Positions 17,696 through 25,922 are shown, counted from the stretch's first letter. The stretch is 64,000 nucleotides of DNA from Rubrobacter calidifluminis (GCF_028617075.1 NZ_JAQKGV010000008.1:62001-126000), one strand, 5' to 3'. Numbers and translations are program-made. The notes: generated by a model not told the origin, from the sequence alone.

Positions 17696-18565
17696 TTATT
17701 CGCTGTCGGGATCTTCCTGCCATGGGACGCCGGGGAACAGGTTTTGTGCCTGCCTGCCAATTCGGGCCCGGAGGTCTTCGAAGGTGATGCCCCTCAGCGA
17801 AGGAAGGTCGAAATCCCGGAGCATCCTGGTCAGCACGCCGCCGCCGCCCAGCTCGACCCATTCCTCGACCCGCATGCGAGCCAGCGTCTCGACGACCTTC
17901 ACCCACCGCACCGGTGCGACCATCTGCTCCTTGAGCGCCTCCCTGACCGCCTGCGCGCTCGTCAGAACCGAGCCGTCGACCGCACTGACCATCGGGACCT
18001 CCGGTTTCCTGAACTCGATCGAGTCGAGCACCTCGCGCATCCTCTCGCCCGCCGCGGCGATGTAAGGCGAATGCGCGGGGAAGGAGACGTTCAGGCGCAC
18101 CTTGCGGCCCCTGATCTTCTCCACCGCGTCCCCGAGCGCCTCTTTGAGGCCGGAGACGACCGTCTGACGCGGCGAGTTGTAGTTGGCGACGACCGAGCCC
18201 GGCGTGTCCTCCAGCGCCCGCTCGACCTCTTCCGGAGGAGCCTTGAGGATCGCGATCATGCCTCCCGGGGTTTTCCGTGCCGCCTCGGCCAGGAACCTGT
18301 CCCTCTGGGCCACGAGCCACAGGCCGGTCTCGAAGTCGAAGCAACCCGCCGCGTAGGCCGCCGCGTATTCTCCCAGGGAGTGTCCGGCGACCACATCGGG
18401 ACGAAGGTCCAGCTCGCGGCTCTCGTTCGTATCCTGAGCGGCCCGGACGAAGTGCTTGACCTGATCGGGTATCCGCTCCCCGACTATCTCGCGTATCTTC
18501 GGGAGGAGCTCACGTGCCGGCTCGCTTGTTCTGCCACCCTGACCGGGAAATACGAACGCTCTCAT
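17696..18565 (-). CDS. Malonyl-CoA:ACP transacylase-like acyltransferase (short form)
   Basis: A 289-residue protein of the FabD fold. It has Gly-Gln-Gly near the N-terminus, the nucleophile S63 in Gly-His-Ser-Leu-Gly, the carboxylate-binding Arg (R88) and the catalytic His (H165). The gap between Gly-Gln-Gly and Gly-His-Ser-Leu-Gly is about 50 residues, against about 80 in E. coli FabD. The segment carrying the conserved 'Gln-Pro-Ala-Leu' strand is missing. No ACP or fab genes are nearby. ATG 18565 has GGAGGAAG just upstream. It may be a secondary acyltransferase rather than the housekeeping FabD. Confidence 0.78.
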   Translation of the reverse strand: MRAFVFPGQGGRTSEPARELLPKIREIVGERIPDQVKHFVRAAQDTNESRELDLRPDVVAGHSLGEYAAAYAAGCFDFETGLWLVAQRDRFLAEAARKTPGGMIAILKAPPEEVERALEDTPGSVVANYNSPRQTVVSGLKEALGDAVEKIRGRKVRLNVSFPAHSPYIAAAGERMREVLDSIEFRKPEVPMVSAVDGSVLTSAQAVREALKEQMVAPVRWVKVVETLARMRVEEWVELGGGGVLTRMLRDFDLPSLRGITFEDLRARIGRQAQNLFPGVPWQEDPDSE

Positions 18566-18665
18566 CTTCCTCCGAAACCCTTCCTGCCATTTCTCTCGAG
18601 GCTGCAGGGCCGCTCGTCGAGAGAAAACCTGAGGAAATATTTCTACCACAAACCTGGGGACGCCG

Positions 18666-19550
18666 TCAGCTGGGACAGAGCACGCGCAGGGCGCCCGGCA
18701 GCACTCGGGCGCGGTATGTGAGGGTGGGGTCGAGAAGCTCCCCGTCGGCGTGGGCCGGGACGTAGTATTCCATCTTTACCTCTACCTCGCGTGCCCTCTC
18801 CAGATGCGCCTTCGGATGTCTGAGGAAGGTGCCGCGCAGCGCCGAGGGTATGAGCCGCAACACTTCGCCGCGCGATATCTCGGTCGAGAAGACGACGTCG
18901 AAGAGCCCGTCGTCGAGACGGGCCTGGGGTGCGAGTCGGAATCGGGCGCCGTAGGTGGTACCGAGAGCGATGGCGACCAGTATCGTCTTCGTCTCGATCT
19001 TTCGGTCCCCGTCGAGGCGTAGCGTGGCCTCGTGGCAGGTGAACCCGGCGAGCAACCTGAGGACGGAGTAGGCGTAGCGTCCGGAGCCACCGAGCCAGCC
19101 CGGGGCCTTGACGACCCCGGCCGCGACCTCGGCGTCGAAGCCGATGCCGACGCCGTTGATGAAGATGGAGCCGTTGATCTCCCCGGCATCCACCGCGCGT
19201 GCCCTGCCACCGGCTATGGTCTCAAGCGCTGTTTTCATGCCGGTTCCCACGCCGAGGGCCTTCACGTAGTCGTTGCCGCTCCCGGCCGGGAGGACACCGA
19301 GCGTCTTGTCGGTGCCCACGCACGCCGAGGCGACCTCCCGCGCCGTACCATCGCCACCCACCGCGACGACCACGGAACCCTCGGGCAGCCCCGCGGCGAT
19401 GTCCGCCGCCTCGCCGGGGGCGACGCTCACATGCCAGACGGGATGGATCCCCCTTGAAGACAGAAAGCGCGAGACGTCCCCCCTGCAGGAGGCGGCCTTC
19501 CCGCGCCCCGCCGCCGGGTTCAGGACGAGATGTACTTCCTGCCGGGTCAT
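18666..19550 (-). CDS. Diacylglycerol kinase-like lipid kinase (YegS/DgkB family)
   Basis: A 294-residue protein. The catalytic domain has Asn-Pro-Ala-Ala-Gly-Arg-Gly (10-16), Gly-Gly-Asp-Gly-Thr (about 63-67) and Pro-Ala-Gly-Ser-Gly-Asn-Asp (about 86-92), the ATP and metal motifs of the family. A beta-rich second domain follows. It phosphorylates a lipid alcohol, probably diacylglycerol in membrane phospholipid turnover, though lipid choice cannot be read. ATG 19550 was chosen because the kinase fold begins there; upstream codons have non-coding composition. The gene upstream on the other strand diverges from it. Confidence 0.88.
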   Translation of the reverse strand: MTRQEVHLVLNPAAGRGKAASCRGDVSRFLSSRGIHPVWHVSVAPGEAADIAAGLPEGSVVVAVGGDGTAREVASACVGTDKTLGVLPAGSGNDYVKALGVGTGMKTALETIAGGRARAVDAGEINGSIFINGVGIGFDAEVAAGVVKAPGWLGGSGRYAYSVLRLLAGFTCHEATLRLDGDRKIETKTILVAIALGTTYGARFRLAPQARLDDGLFDVVFSTEISRGEVLRLIPSALRGTFLRHPKAHLERAREVEVKMEYYVPAHADGELLDPTLTYRARVLPGALRVLCPS

Positions 19551-19611
19551 GCTGTTCTGCGGAGGATAGCATCCTGCGGCCGCTGGCGCCCGGATGGCCC
19601 GGGGGAGTAAA

Positions 19612-20154
19612 ATGGCCTGCGCTATGGAGGGATCCGGAGGGGGATGCCGACACGGGGACGGATTGCGACCGGTGGCCGGGTTCGGCTTCAGGTGCGCCAT
19701 CTGCGGGGAGGTCATGGACCTTGATGGTCTCTCCCGCTGGGTGGCTGAAGCCGAGCGCCACCGGGATGACGCCTGCTCCAGGAGCGGTTCCTTCGCCCAC
19801 GCCGACCGCGAGTTCTGGCAGAGGGAGGTCTACCGCCGGAGACGCATTCTCTATGAGGCCCGGGAGGTGCCACCGGCCACGGTGAGGCCTGAGATGATCC
19901 TGGTGCTCTACGATGCTGCGGAGGATGTCTATCGCTGCCGAATCTTCTACAGGGAGCCCCGGCCGCCGAACATGGTCGAGAGCGTGGACGTCAGGGACAA
20001 CCCCGGGGAGCTGCTCAGGCTCAGGACCGACCCGGACCCCGGGGTGAGAATGGCGGCGGAGCGGGTGGAAGAGTTCGGGGCCGTGAGGAAGAGGGCTCTG
20101 GAGGACGGTCTGTACGCCCCCCTCCGCCGGGTGTTCTATACGAACGGGATGTGA
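19612..20154 (+). CDS. Uncharacterised protein with N-terminal cysteine motif
   Basis: A 180-residue soluble protein. A Cys-Ala-Ile-Cys motif lies at about 28-31, with additional Cys and His residues on either side (about 14 and 50-55), possibly a zinc site. The middle is helical and charged. The C-terminal half has mixed beta character. ATG 19612 follows GGGGGAG with a 4-base gap; ATG 19594 and ATG 19624 are alternatives. I do not recognise the family. Confidence 0.6.
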   Translation: MACAMEGSGGGCRHGDGLRPVAGFGFRCAICGEVMDLDGLSRWVAEAERHRDDACSRSGSFAHADREFWQREVYRRRRILYEAREVPPATVRPEMILVLYDAAEDVYRCRIFYREPRPPNMVESVDVRDNPGELLRLRTDPDPGVRMAAERVEEFGAVRKRALEDGLYAPLRRVFYTNGM

Positions 20155-20186
20155 AAGGACGGCTTCCCGGCGGGCTCCAGGGCGTC

Positions 20187-20192
20187 TAGAAT
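20187..20192 (+). promoter_or_regulatory. Candidate -10 box for the 30-residue microprotein
   Basis: TAGAAT, 40 bases before the microprotein ATG. A possible weak -35 is TTCCCG 17 bases upstream. A small hairpin (AGGCC 20194-20198, GGCCT 20205-20209) lies in the resulting leader. Confidence 0.3.
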
Positions 20193-20232
20193 AAGGCCTC
20201 TGGTGGCCTACTCGGTTGAAAGGCGTGGTGAG

Positions 20233-20325
20233 ATGAGCTCCAGCAACTTTGTGATGATAGTGGTTGTGATACTCACGATACTCTTCATCATCATAGCCGT
20301 AGGGCCCCTACTCGCCGCCTTTTGA
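20233..20325 (+). CDS. 30-residue single-pass membrane microprotein (candidate)
   Basis: ATG 20233 to TGA 20325 encodes 30 residues. It starts Met-Ser-Ser-Ser-Asn-Phe and then has an unbroken run of about 23 Ile, Val, Leu, Phe, Thr, Gly and Ala residues, with no charged residue at all. That is a textbook membrane helix. AAAGG lies 9 bases upstream and a TAGAAT box 40 bases upstream. It overlaps the 3' end of thpR on the other strand by 18 bases. Codons include several ATA, unusual for this genome. Small hydrophobic toxins or regulators look like this, but nothing else identifies it. Confidence 0.42.
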   Translation: MSSSNFVMIVVVILTILFIIIAVGPLLAAF

Positions 20326-20862
20326 GAGCTCCGCGGCTGCGAGCGTGAGGTAGGTCGCGCCCTCCGGACCCAGGACGCTCCTGACGAGCTCGACTCTGCG
20401 CGCCGTGAAACGCCGTTCTCCCGGCGGATCTCTTTCCGCCGGTCCCAGCGAGACCGGTCTCTTGCGCGCGCGCCCGAGCGTGAGGTGCGGCCTGTAGGGC
20501 CGCCGCTCTCGGGCGAAGCCCAGACCGTGCAGCGCGTGTTCGACGTCCCCGGCCAGCTCCGCAAGCTCTTTCGCACCCTCGCCCACCCCGGCCCAGACGA
20601 CCCGGGCCCGCCTGCGCGAGGGGAACGCACCGAAGCCGCTTATCTCCACGCCGAAACTTTCGTGGCGTCCGCCGATCTTCTCGATGGCGCGGCATACCTC
20701 GTCCACCCTCTCCTCCGAGACCTCTCCCAGAAACTTCAGCGTGAGATGGACCCCCTCCGGCCGCACCCAGCGGACGTCCCCGCCGACCTCCAGCATGCGG
20801 GCCGCCTCGATCAGATCGCGCCGCACCTCCTCAGGCGGGAAGACGGCCACGAACAGGCGCAT
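20308..20862 (-). CDS. thpR: RNA 2',3'-cyclic phosphodiesterase
   Basis: A 184-residue protein of the 2H phosphoesterase superfamily. The two catalytic motifs are His-Leu-Thr-Leu-Lys-Phe (about 40-45) and His-Leu-Thr-Leu-Gly-Arg (about 125-130). ThpR opens 2',3'-cyclic phosphates at RNA ends, and the family was first described as a 2'-5' RNA ligase. Length is normal. It starts 2 bases after the larB stop, so the two are co-transcribed. Confidence 0.93.
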   Translation of the reverse strand: MRLFVAVFPPEEVRRDLIEAARMLEVGGDVRWVRPEGVHLTLKFLGEVSEERVDEVCRAIEKIGGRHESFGVEISGFGAFPSRRRARVVWAGVGEGAKELAELAGDVEHALHGLGFARERRPYRPHLTLGRARKRPVSLGPAERDPPGERRFTARRVELVRSVLGPEGATYLTLAAAELSKGGE

Positions 20863-20864
20863 CC

Positions 20865-21644
20865 CTAGCGGTGGCTCCTTCTGGCGGCCCGGTTGGCGAT
20901 CATCGCCGCCACCACGCCGGCGCCCACGCCGTTGTCCACGTTGACCACCGAGAGGCCCGGCGAGCAGCTCTGCAGCATGCTCATTATCGCGGCGGTGCCG
21001 TCCCCTCCGAGCCCGTAGCCGGTCGAGGTGGGCAGGCCTACCACCGGCACCGAAACCAGCGCGCTCACCACGCTCGGGAGCGCCCCCTCCATCCCGGCGG
21101 CGACGATGACGCAGTCGGGATCGAGGCTTTCGATGTCCTCCAGGGGGCCGGCGAGGCGGTGTATCCCCGCAACGCCGACGTCGTTGAAGGTCTTGACCGC
21201 GACCCCCATCTCCCGGGCCACGGCCACGGCCTCCTCCAGGATCGGGATGTCCGAGGTCCCGGCGCTTATCGCGGCCACCCGCCCTCCGGTGGGCTCCGGC
21301 TCCCCGTCGCCGACGACGAGGGCTCTGCCCGCCCGACGCAGCGGGGTGTCGGGGAGGTCGTGCCGGATCCTCTCCTCGTGCTCCGGGGAGGCGGCGCTCA
21401 CCAGCACCCGGTCGTGGGCGCGCAGGATCTCGGCGCAGATCGCGGAGGTCTGCCGGGGGGTCTTGCCCGCCGCGTACACGATCTCCGGGACGCCCTTGCG
21501 GGACGCGCGCCCGGCGTCGAGCACGGCGAAGGGGTCCAGGTAGCGCACCTCGAACCTGCCAAGTTCCTTCTCTGCCGCCTCGGGCGAGAGCTCCCCGCGG
21601 GCCACGGCGGAGAGGATCCCGGTGATCCTCCCATCTCTGCTCAA
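20865..21644 (-). CDS. larB: Pyridinium-3,5-biscarboxylic acid mononucleotide synthase, LarB
   Basis: A 259-residue protein of the PurE-like LarB family. LarB carboxylates nicotinic acid adenine dinucleotide in the first step of the nickel-pincer cofactor. The family's N-terminal helix-rich part and the PurE-like core with Ser-Ala-Gly-Thr-Ser-Asp (about 125), Gly-Met-Glu-Gly-Ala-Leu and Ser-Thr-Gly-Tyr-Gly segments are visible. larC, larE and larA are not in the window. The NAD pathway that supplies its substrate lies 13 kb away. It leads a two-gene unit with thpR. Confidence 0.9.
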   Translation of the reverse strand: MSRDGRITGILSAVARGELSPEAAEKELGRFEVRYLDPFAVLDAGRASRKGVPEIVYAAGKTPRQTSAICAEILRAHDRVLVSAASPEHEERIRHDLPDTPLRRAGRALVVGDGEPEPTGGRVAAISAGTSDIPILEEAVAVAREMGVAVKTFNDVGVAGIHRLAGPLEDIESLDPDCVIVAAGMEGALPSVVSALVSVPVVGLPTSTGYGLGGDGTAAIMSMLQSCSPGLSVVNVDNGVGAGVVAAMIANRAARRSHR

Positions 21645-21737
21645 AGCTCCTCTCCTCTCATAAACATGTAGAATCTACCACGACCGCGAGCCGGCGGGGT
21701 CTTTTGTGCAGGTACACGGAAGGAGAACCATTCCCGC

Positions 21738-22757
21738 ATGACCGCATTGGAACTCATGATCTCGCTCGTCGCGATTCTGGTCGCGGCCTCCCTGTTCACC
21801 AACGCCGTGGAGATCGTCGGGTCGAGGCTCAACATGGGGCAGGGGGCCGTGGGGAGTGTGCTCGCCGCGGTCGGCACGGCCCTGCCGGAGACCATGATCC
21901 CGATCGTCGCGCTCATCGGTGCCTTCGTCAGCGGGGAGGACGCCGCTGCCTCCGGGGAGATAGGTATAGGCGCCATACTCGGCGCCCCGTTTCTCCTCGC
22001 CTCGCTCGCGATGTGCGTGGTCGGGGCTTCGATCGTCGCCTTCAGGGGACGCCGGGAGAACGGCGTGAGGCTGGGGATAGAGCGCGTGACGACGCGCAGG
22101 GACCTCGGTTTCTTCCTCGTCTGCTTCGCCCTGGCCGCGGCGGCGGGGCTGGTCACGCTCCCCTTCTACGCGAAGGCCGCGCTGGCCGTCCTTCTCATCG
22201 GCGCCTACGCGTTCTACGTGCAGCGCGTCCTGCGTTCCGGGGGAGCGATGCTGGAGGAGGTCCCGGAGCGACTCACCCTCTGGCGACTGGGCTCCAGACC
22301 GCCCGCGTGGGCCGCGGTGGCGCAACTTTTCGGCTCGCTCGTCGTGATGGCGCTCGGCGCCCACTTCTTCGTCGAGGGTATCGAGCGAGCCTCGCACGCC
22401 CTGGGCATCCCGGCCGGGCTCATCGCGCTCGTCCTCGCTCCGCTGGCGACCGAGCTGCCCGAGAAATTCAACTCCATACTCTGGGTTCGGGAGGGCAAGG
22501 ACACCCTGGCGCTCGGCAACATAACCGGCGCAATGGTCTTCCAGAGTACGATCCCGGTCTCCATCGGCCTTCTGCTGACCGAATGGGAACTCGGCGCGTT
22601 GAGCGCCTTCTCGGCGGCGCTGGCGCTCGTCTCCGGGTTGATGCTCTACGCGCTGCTCCGGAGCAAGCGACCGCTGCGGGCCTGGCCGCTGCTCGGCGGC
22701 GGGGCGGTCTACGCCGTCTTCGTCGTGGTGGCGGCGGTCTCCGTGGCCCTGCTCTGA
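21738..22757 (+). CDS. Sodium/calcium exchanger-family membrane protein
   Basis: A 339-residue protein with about ten membrane segments in two halves. The alpha repeats of the CaCA superfamily are visible: Gly-Thr-Ala-Leu-Pro-Glu-Thr (about 47-53) and Ala-Thr-Glu-Leu-Pro-Glu-Lys (about 236-242). Their acidic residues bind the cation. It probably exchanges Ca2+ or another cation for Na+ or H+. AAGGAG lies 13 bases before ATG 21738, somewhat far. The TerC gene follows after 3 bases, so the two form an operon of metal transporters. Confidence 0.88.
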   Translation: MTALELMISLVAILVAASLFTNAVEIVGSRLNMGQGAVGSVLAAVGTALPETMIPIVALIGAFVSGEDAAASGEIGIGAILGAPFLLASLAMCVVGASIVAFRGRRENGVRLGIERVTTRRDLGFFLVCFALAAAAGLVTLPFYAKAALAVLLIGAYAFYVQRVLRSGGAMLEEVPERLTLWRLGSRPPAWAAVAQLFGSLVVMALGAHFFVEGIERASHALGIPAGLIALVLAPLATELPEKFNSILWVREGKDTLALGNITGAMVFQSTIPVSIGLLLTEWELGALSAFSAALALVSGLMLYALLRSKRPLRAWPLLGGGAVYAVFVVVAAVSVALL

Positions 22758-22760
22758 GCC

Positions 22761-23441
22761 TTGCCGGATCTGCTTGGCAGCGAGGCCCTGCCCCGGCTCG
22801 CCGGTGTGCTCGCCGTCAACCTGCTGCTCTCCGGGGACAACGCCGTGGTGATAGCGCTCGCCGTGCGGAGGCTCAAGGGTGCGACCCGCCGGCGGGCGGT
22901 GCTGCTCGGCGCGGGCGGGGCGGTGGCGCTGCGGATCGTCTTCGCCGTCGCGGTGACGTTTCTGCTCGAGATCCCGCTGCTGCAGGCGGCGGGTGGGCTG
23001 CTCCTGTTCTGGATCGCCTGGCAGCTGGTGCAGGGAGACCAGGAGGAGGCCAAAGAGCACGTCAGCGCCGGCGGGGGGCTCTGGCAGGCTGTGAGGATCA
23101 TTATCGTGGCCGACGTGGTGATGTCGCTGGACAACGTGGTCGCGCTGGTGGGGGTCTCGGGCGGACACCTCTTCATCCTCGGCATCGGGCTTTTGCTCAC
23201 GATCCCGCTCGTGGTGTGGGGCGCGACGCTCCTGAGCTCCCTCCTCGACCGTTTCCCCTGGCTGGCTTACGCGGGCGCCGGGCTGCTGGCTTACGTGGCT
23301 GCGGAGATGATCCTGGGCGACGAGATCGTCCGGCGGTACGCCGGAGCGCTCTCGCAGGGCCTGGAGGCCCCGGTCTCGATTGCGTCGGCCGTCGTCTTCG
23401 TGGGTATCATCCTGGGCTGGAAGAGGGTGCGCGGCGGGTAG
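22761..23441 (+). CDS. TerC/YjbE-family integral membrane protein
   Basis: A 226-residue protein with about seven membrane segments. The two family motifs are Leu-Ser-Gly-Asp-Asn-Ala-Val (about 23-29) and Met-Ser-Leu-Asp-Asn-Val-Val (about 121-127), whose Asp-Asn pairs are essential in TerC proteins. Members such as MeeY/YkoY export or load Mn2+ for secreted enzymes, and others are linked to tellurite resistance. The start is TTG 22761, three bases after the exchanger's stop, with no separate ribosome site. Confidence 0.9.
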   Translation: MPDLLGSEALPRLAGVLAVNLLLSGDNAVVIALAVRRLKGATRRRAVLLGAGGAVALRIVFAVAVTFLLEIPLLQAAGGLLLFWIAWQLVQGDQEEAKEHVSAGGGLWQAVRIIIVADVVMSLDNVVALVGVSGGHLFILGIGLLLTIPLVVWGATLLSSLLDRFPWLAYAGAGLLAYVAAEMILGDEIVRRYAGALSQGLEAPVSIASAVVFVGIILGWKRVRGG

Positions 23442-23504
23442 TGGAATGCCGGCGGGATCCGTTCTCTGGTCCCGGGTCTGGAAGTTCGTGTAACATCGTC
23501 GCTG

Positions 23505-24764
23505 ATGGAGTCCTCGATCAGAGACCCCTCGCTGGCCCCCGAGGGGCACAGGAAGATGGACTGGGCCGCCCGGCACTCCCCGGTGCTGGACGCCGTACGG
23601 GGGCGCTACCTCGAGGACGGCTCGCTGAAGGATCTCGGGGTCGCGATCTGCCTCCCGATAGAGGCCAAGACCGCCCGCCTGGCCGATGTGCTCGCCGGGG
23701 CCGGAGTCCGGGTGGCCGTGGCCGCCCCGCTGCCCTTCGTCGTGCAGGACGACGTGGCGGCGGCGCTCGTGGAGCGCGGGGTGACGGTCTTCGCCTCCTC
23801 CGAGAGCCCACCGGAGGAGGCGGACCGGGACCTCGAACGGGCGCTCGATGCCGCCACGGCGGATGGCGAGGCGCTCCTGATAGACGACCGGGCGGCGCTG
23901 GTGCGCATCGCGCACACCACCCGCCGGGGGCTGCTGCCGCGCATACGCGGTGCCTCCGAAGAGACGACGAGCGGGGTCGCGAAGCTCCGGGCGATGGAGC
24001 GCGGGGGTGAGCTCCGGTTTGCCTGCATCGCCGCGAACGACGCCAGGTGCAAGCACCTCTTCGACAACCGCTACGGCACCGGACAGTCCGCGCTCGAGGC
24101 GATCATGCACGCGACGAACCTGATGCTCGGGGGCAAGCGGATGGTCGTCGCGGGTTACGGCTGGTGCGGGAGGGGTATCGCCCGGTACGCGGCCGGGCTC
24201 GGGGCGCGGGTCGTGGTCTGCGAGGTCGATCCGGTGCGCGGGCTCGAGGCGTACGCCGACGGGTTCGAGGTGCTGCCGGCGCTGGAGGCGGCAGAGGTCG
24301 GGGAGATCTTCGTAACCGCGACCGGGAACAGGGGGGTGCTGGGGCGTGAGCACTTCGCGCGGATGCGCGACGGTGCGATCCTGGCGAACGCTGGAGGGGT
24401 GGACGTGGAGATAGACGTCGAGGCGCTGAGGGCTTCGGCTTCCGAGGTCCGCCGGGCACGCCGCGACCTCAAGGAGTTCGTCATGCCCGACGGCAGGAGC
24501 CTCTTCCTCGTCGGTCGGGGGATGGTCGTGAACCTGACCGCCGGGGACGGGCACCCGGTCGAGATCATGGACCTCACCTTCGCCATACAGGCGCTCTGCG
24601 CGCATCACCTGGCCAACGAGGGTGCGTCCCTCTCCCCCTCCGTGCACCTGCTGCCGCGCGAGATAGACGACGAGGTCGCCCGCATCAAGCTCGAGGCCGT
24701 CGGGATGGGGATCGACGAGATCACCCCGGAGCAGCGGGCCTTCCTCGAGAGCTGGAGGGACTGA
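23505..24764 (+). CDS. ahcY: Adenosylhomocysteinase
   Basis: A 419-residue enzyme, the length of the short, actinobacterial and archaeal type. It splits S-adenosylhomocysteine to adenosine and homocysteine with bound NAD. Visible are the Asn-Asp-Ala-x-x-Lys segment (about 180), the Asn-Arg-Tyr-Gly-Thr-Gly-Gln-Ser motif (about 190) and the NAD motif Gly-Tyr-Gly-Trp-Cys-Gly-Arg-Gly (about 220-227). Its own promoter lies in the 63-base gap after the TerC gene (TGTAAC near 23490). Confidence 0.95.
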   Translation: MESSIRDPSLAPEGHRKMDWAARHSPVLDAVRGRYLEDGSLKDLGVAICLPIEAKTARLADVLAGAGVRVAVAAPLPFVVQDDVAAALVERGVTVFASSESPPEEADRDLERALDAATADGEALLIDDRAALVRIAHTTRRGLLPRIRGASEETTSGVAKLRAMERGGELRFACIAANDARCKHLFDNRYGTGQSALEAIMHATNLMLGGKRMVVAGYGWCGRGIARYAAGLGARVVVCEVDPVRGLEAYADGFEVLPALEAAEVGEIFVTATGNRGVLGREHFARMRDGAILANAGGVDVEIDVEALRASASEVRRARRDLKEFVMPDGRSLFLVGRGMVVNLTAGDGHPVEIMDLTFAIQALCAHHLANEGASLSPSVHLLPREIDDEVARIKLEAVGMGIDEITPEQRAFLESWRD

Positions 24765-24802
24765 TGGCCTCGGGGGCACCCGATGTGAATTTGCGGACGC
24801 GT

Positions 24803-24817
24803 CCCGTCTGAGACGGG
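24803..24817. promoter_or_regulatory. 15-base palindrome between ahcY and trxB
   Basis: CCCGTC-TGA-GACGGG is a perfect 6-base-pair inverted repeat, followed by a very AT-rich stretch (24818-24850) that probably holds the trxB promoter (TAGAAT at 24838-24843). It could be a weak terminator for ahcY (no U tract follows) or an operator for trxB. I cannot tell which. Confidence 0.4.
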
Positions 24818-24879
24818 TAATAAAATATAGAAAGATTTAGAATAAAAGAGATTTCTGCGAGAGAGGGAGTTTTTATATC

Positions 24880-25878
24880 GTGGCGGATGTGATCTATGAC
24901 GTAGCCGTAATAGGGTCCGGGCCCGCCGGGTACACGGCGGCGCTCTACGCCTCGAGGGCCAGCCTCAGGACGGTGGTCTTCCAGGGTTACGAGGCCGGGG
25001 GGCAGCTCATGCTCACCACCGAGGTCGAGAACTTCCCCGGCTACCCGGAGGGGGTGATGGGCCCCGACATGATGGAGGACTTCGAGAAGCAGGCCTCCCG
25101 CTTCGGGGCCGAGATGCGCCCGGACGAGATAGAGCGGGTCGACTTCTCCGAGAGGCCTTTCAGGCTGTGGCCCGAGGGTGAGGAGGAGCCTACCCTCGCC
25201 AGGGCGGTGATCATCGCCACCGGGGCGAGGGCCCGCTGGCTCGGGCTCGATAACGAGCAGCGCCTGATGGGCCGGGGGGTGAGCGGCTGCGCCACCTGCG
25301 ACGGGTTCTTCTTCAAGGACAAGAAGGTCGCCGTCGTGGGGGGCGGGGACACCGCGATGGAGGAGGCGCTCTACCTCACCAACCACGCCTCCGAGGTCGT
25401 GATCATCCACCGCCGGGACGAGTTCAGGGCCTCGAGGATAATGCTCGCACGGGCGAGGAAGAACGAGAAGATCTCGTTCATCACCGACACGGTCGTCGTC
25501 GACGTCCTCGGCAAGGACTCCGTCGAGGGACTGAGGCTCAGGAACGTCAAGAGCGGCGAGGAGAGCGAGCTCGCCGTCGACGGCCTCTTTGTCGCCATAG
25601 GCCACGACCCGGCCACCGCGCTCTTCAAGGGCAGCGTGGAGATGGACGAGGGCGGCTACATCCTGCAGAAGGAACACACAATGACGAGCGTGCCCGGCGT
25701 CTTCGCCGCGGGGGATGTGGCCGACCGGCGCTACCGGCAGGCCGTGACCGCCGCCGGCGACGGCTGCCGGGCCGCGATAGACGCCGAGAGGTGGCTCGCC
25801 GGGCAGGGCGAGGCCGAGGGGGCCGAGGACCCCGGCGTGTGGAACTCGGCCAAGGACAGGGACCCGGCGAACCTCTGA
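24880..25878 (+). CDS. trxB: Thioredoxin reductase
   Basis: A 332-residue flavoprotein. The FAD motif Gly-Ser-Gly-Pro-Ala-Gly is at 12-17, the redox pair Cys-Ala-Thr-Cys at about 139-142, and the NADPH motif Gly-Gly-Gly-Asp-Thr-Ala at about 158. It reduces thioredoxin with NADPH. No thioredoxin gene is adjacent. The C-terminus is about 20 residues longer than usual and acidic. GTG 24880 was taken because the flavin fold begins at once; GGGAG lies about 10 bases upstream. Confidence 0.95.
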   Translation: MADVIYDVAVIGSGPAGYTAALYASRASLRTVVFQGYEAGGQLMLTTEVENFPGYPEGVMGPDMMEDFEKQASRFGAEMRPDEIERVDFSERPFRLWPEGEEEPTLARAVIIATGARARWLGLDNEQRLMGRGVSGCATCDGFFFKDKKVAVVGGGDTAMEEALYLTNHASEVVIIHRRDEFRASRIMLARARKNEKISFITDTVVVDVLGKDSVEGLRLRNVKSGEESELAVDGLFVAIGHDPATALFKGSVEMDEGGYILQKEHTMTSVPGVFAAGDVADRRYRQAVTAAGDGCRAAIDAERWLAGQGEAEGAEDPGVWNSAKDRDPANL

Positions 25879-25888
25879 GCGAGTTTTT

Positions 25889-25922
25889 GCGCCCCTCCCC
25901 TCACTCCTTCGGGGAGGGGCGC
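25889..25922. terminator. Strong bidirectional hairpin between trxB and moaE
   Basis: GCGCCCCTCCCC (25889-25900) and GGGGAGGGGCGC (25911-25922) form a perfect 12-base-pair stem with a 10-base loop. The moaE stop codon lies in the loop and the right arm encodes its last residues. U tracts are absent on both sides. Confidence 0.7.

Noticed and set aside
21675-24779. Very long open frame on the minus strand (over 1000 codons)
   Set aside because: It is antisense to four well-supported genes (exchanger, TerC, ahcY and the intergenic regions). High GC removes stops in this frame, and the predicted protein is low-complexity Arg/Gly/Pro/Glu with no fold.
25889-25922. Hairpin between trxB and moaE considered as a riboswitch
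   Set aside because: It is a simple perfect stem between convergent 3' ends and has no aptamer-like structure.
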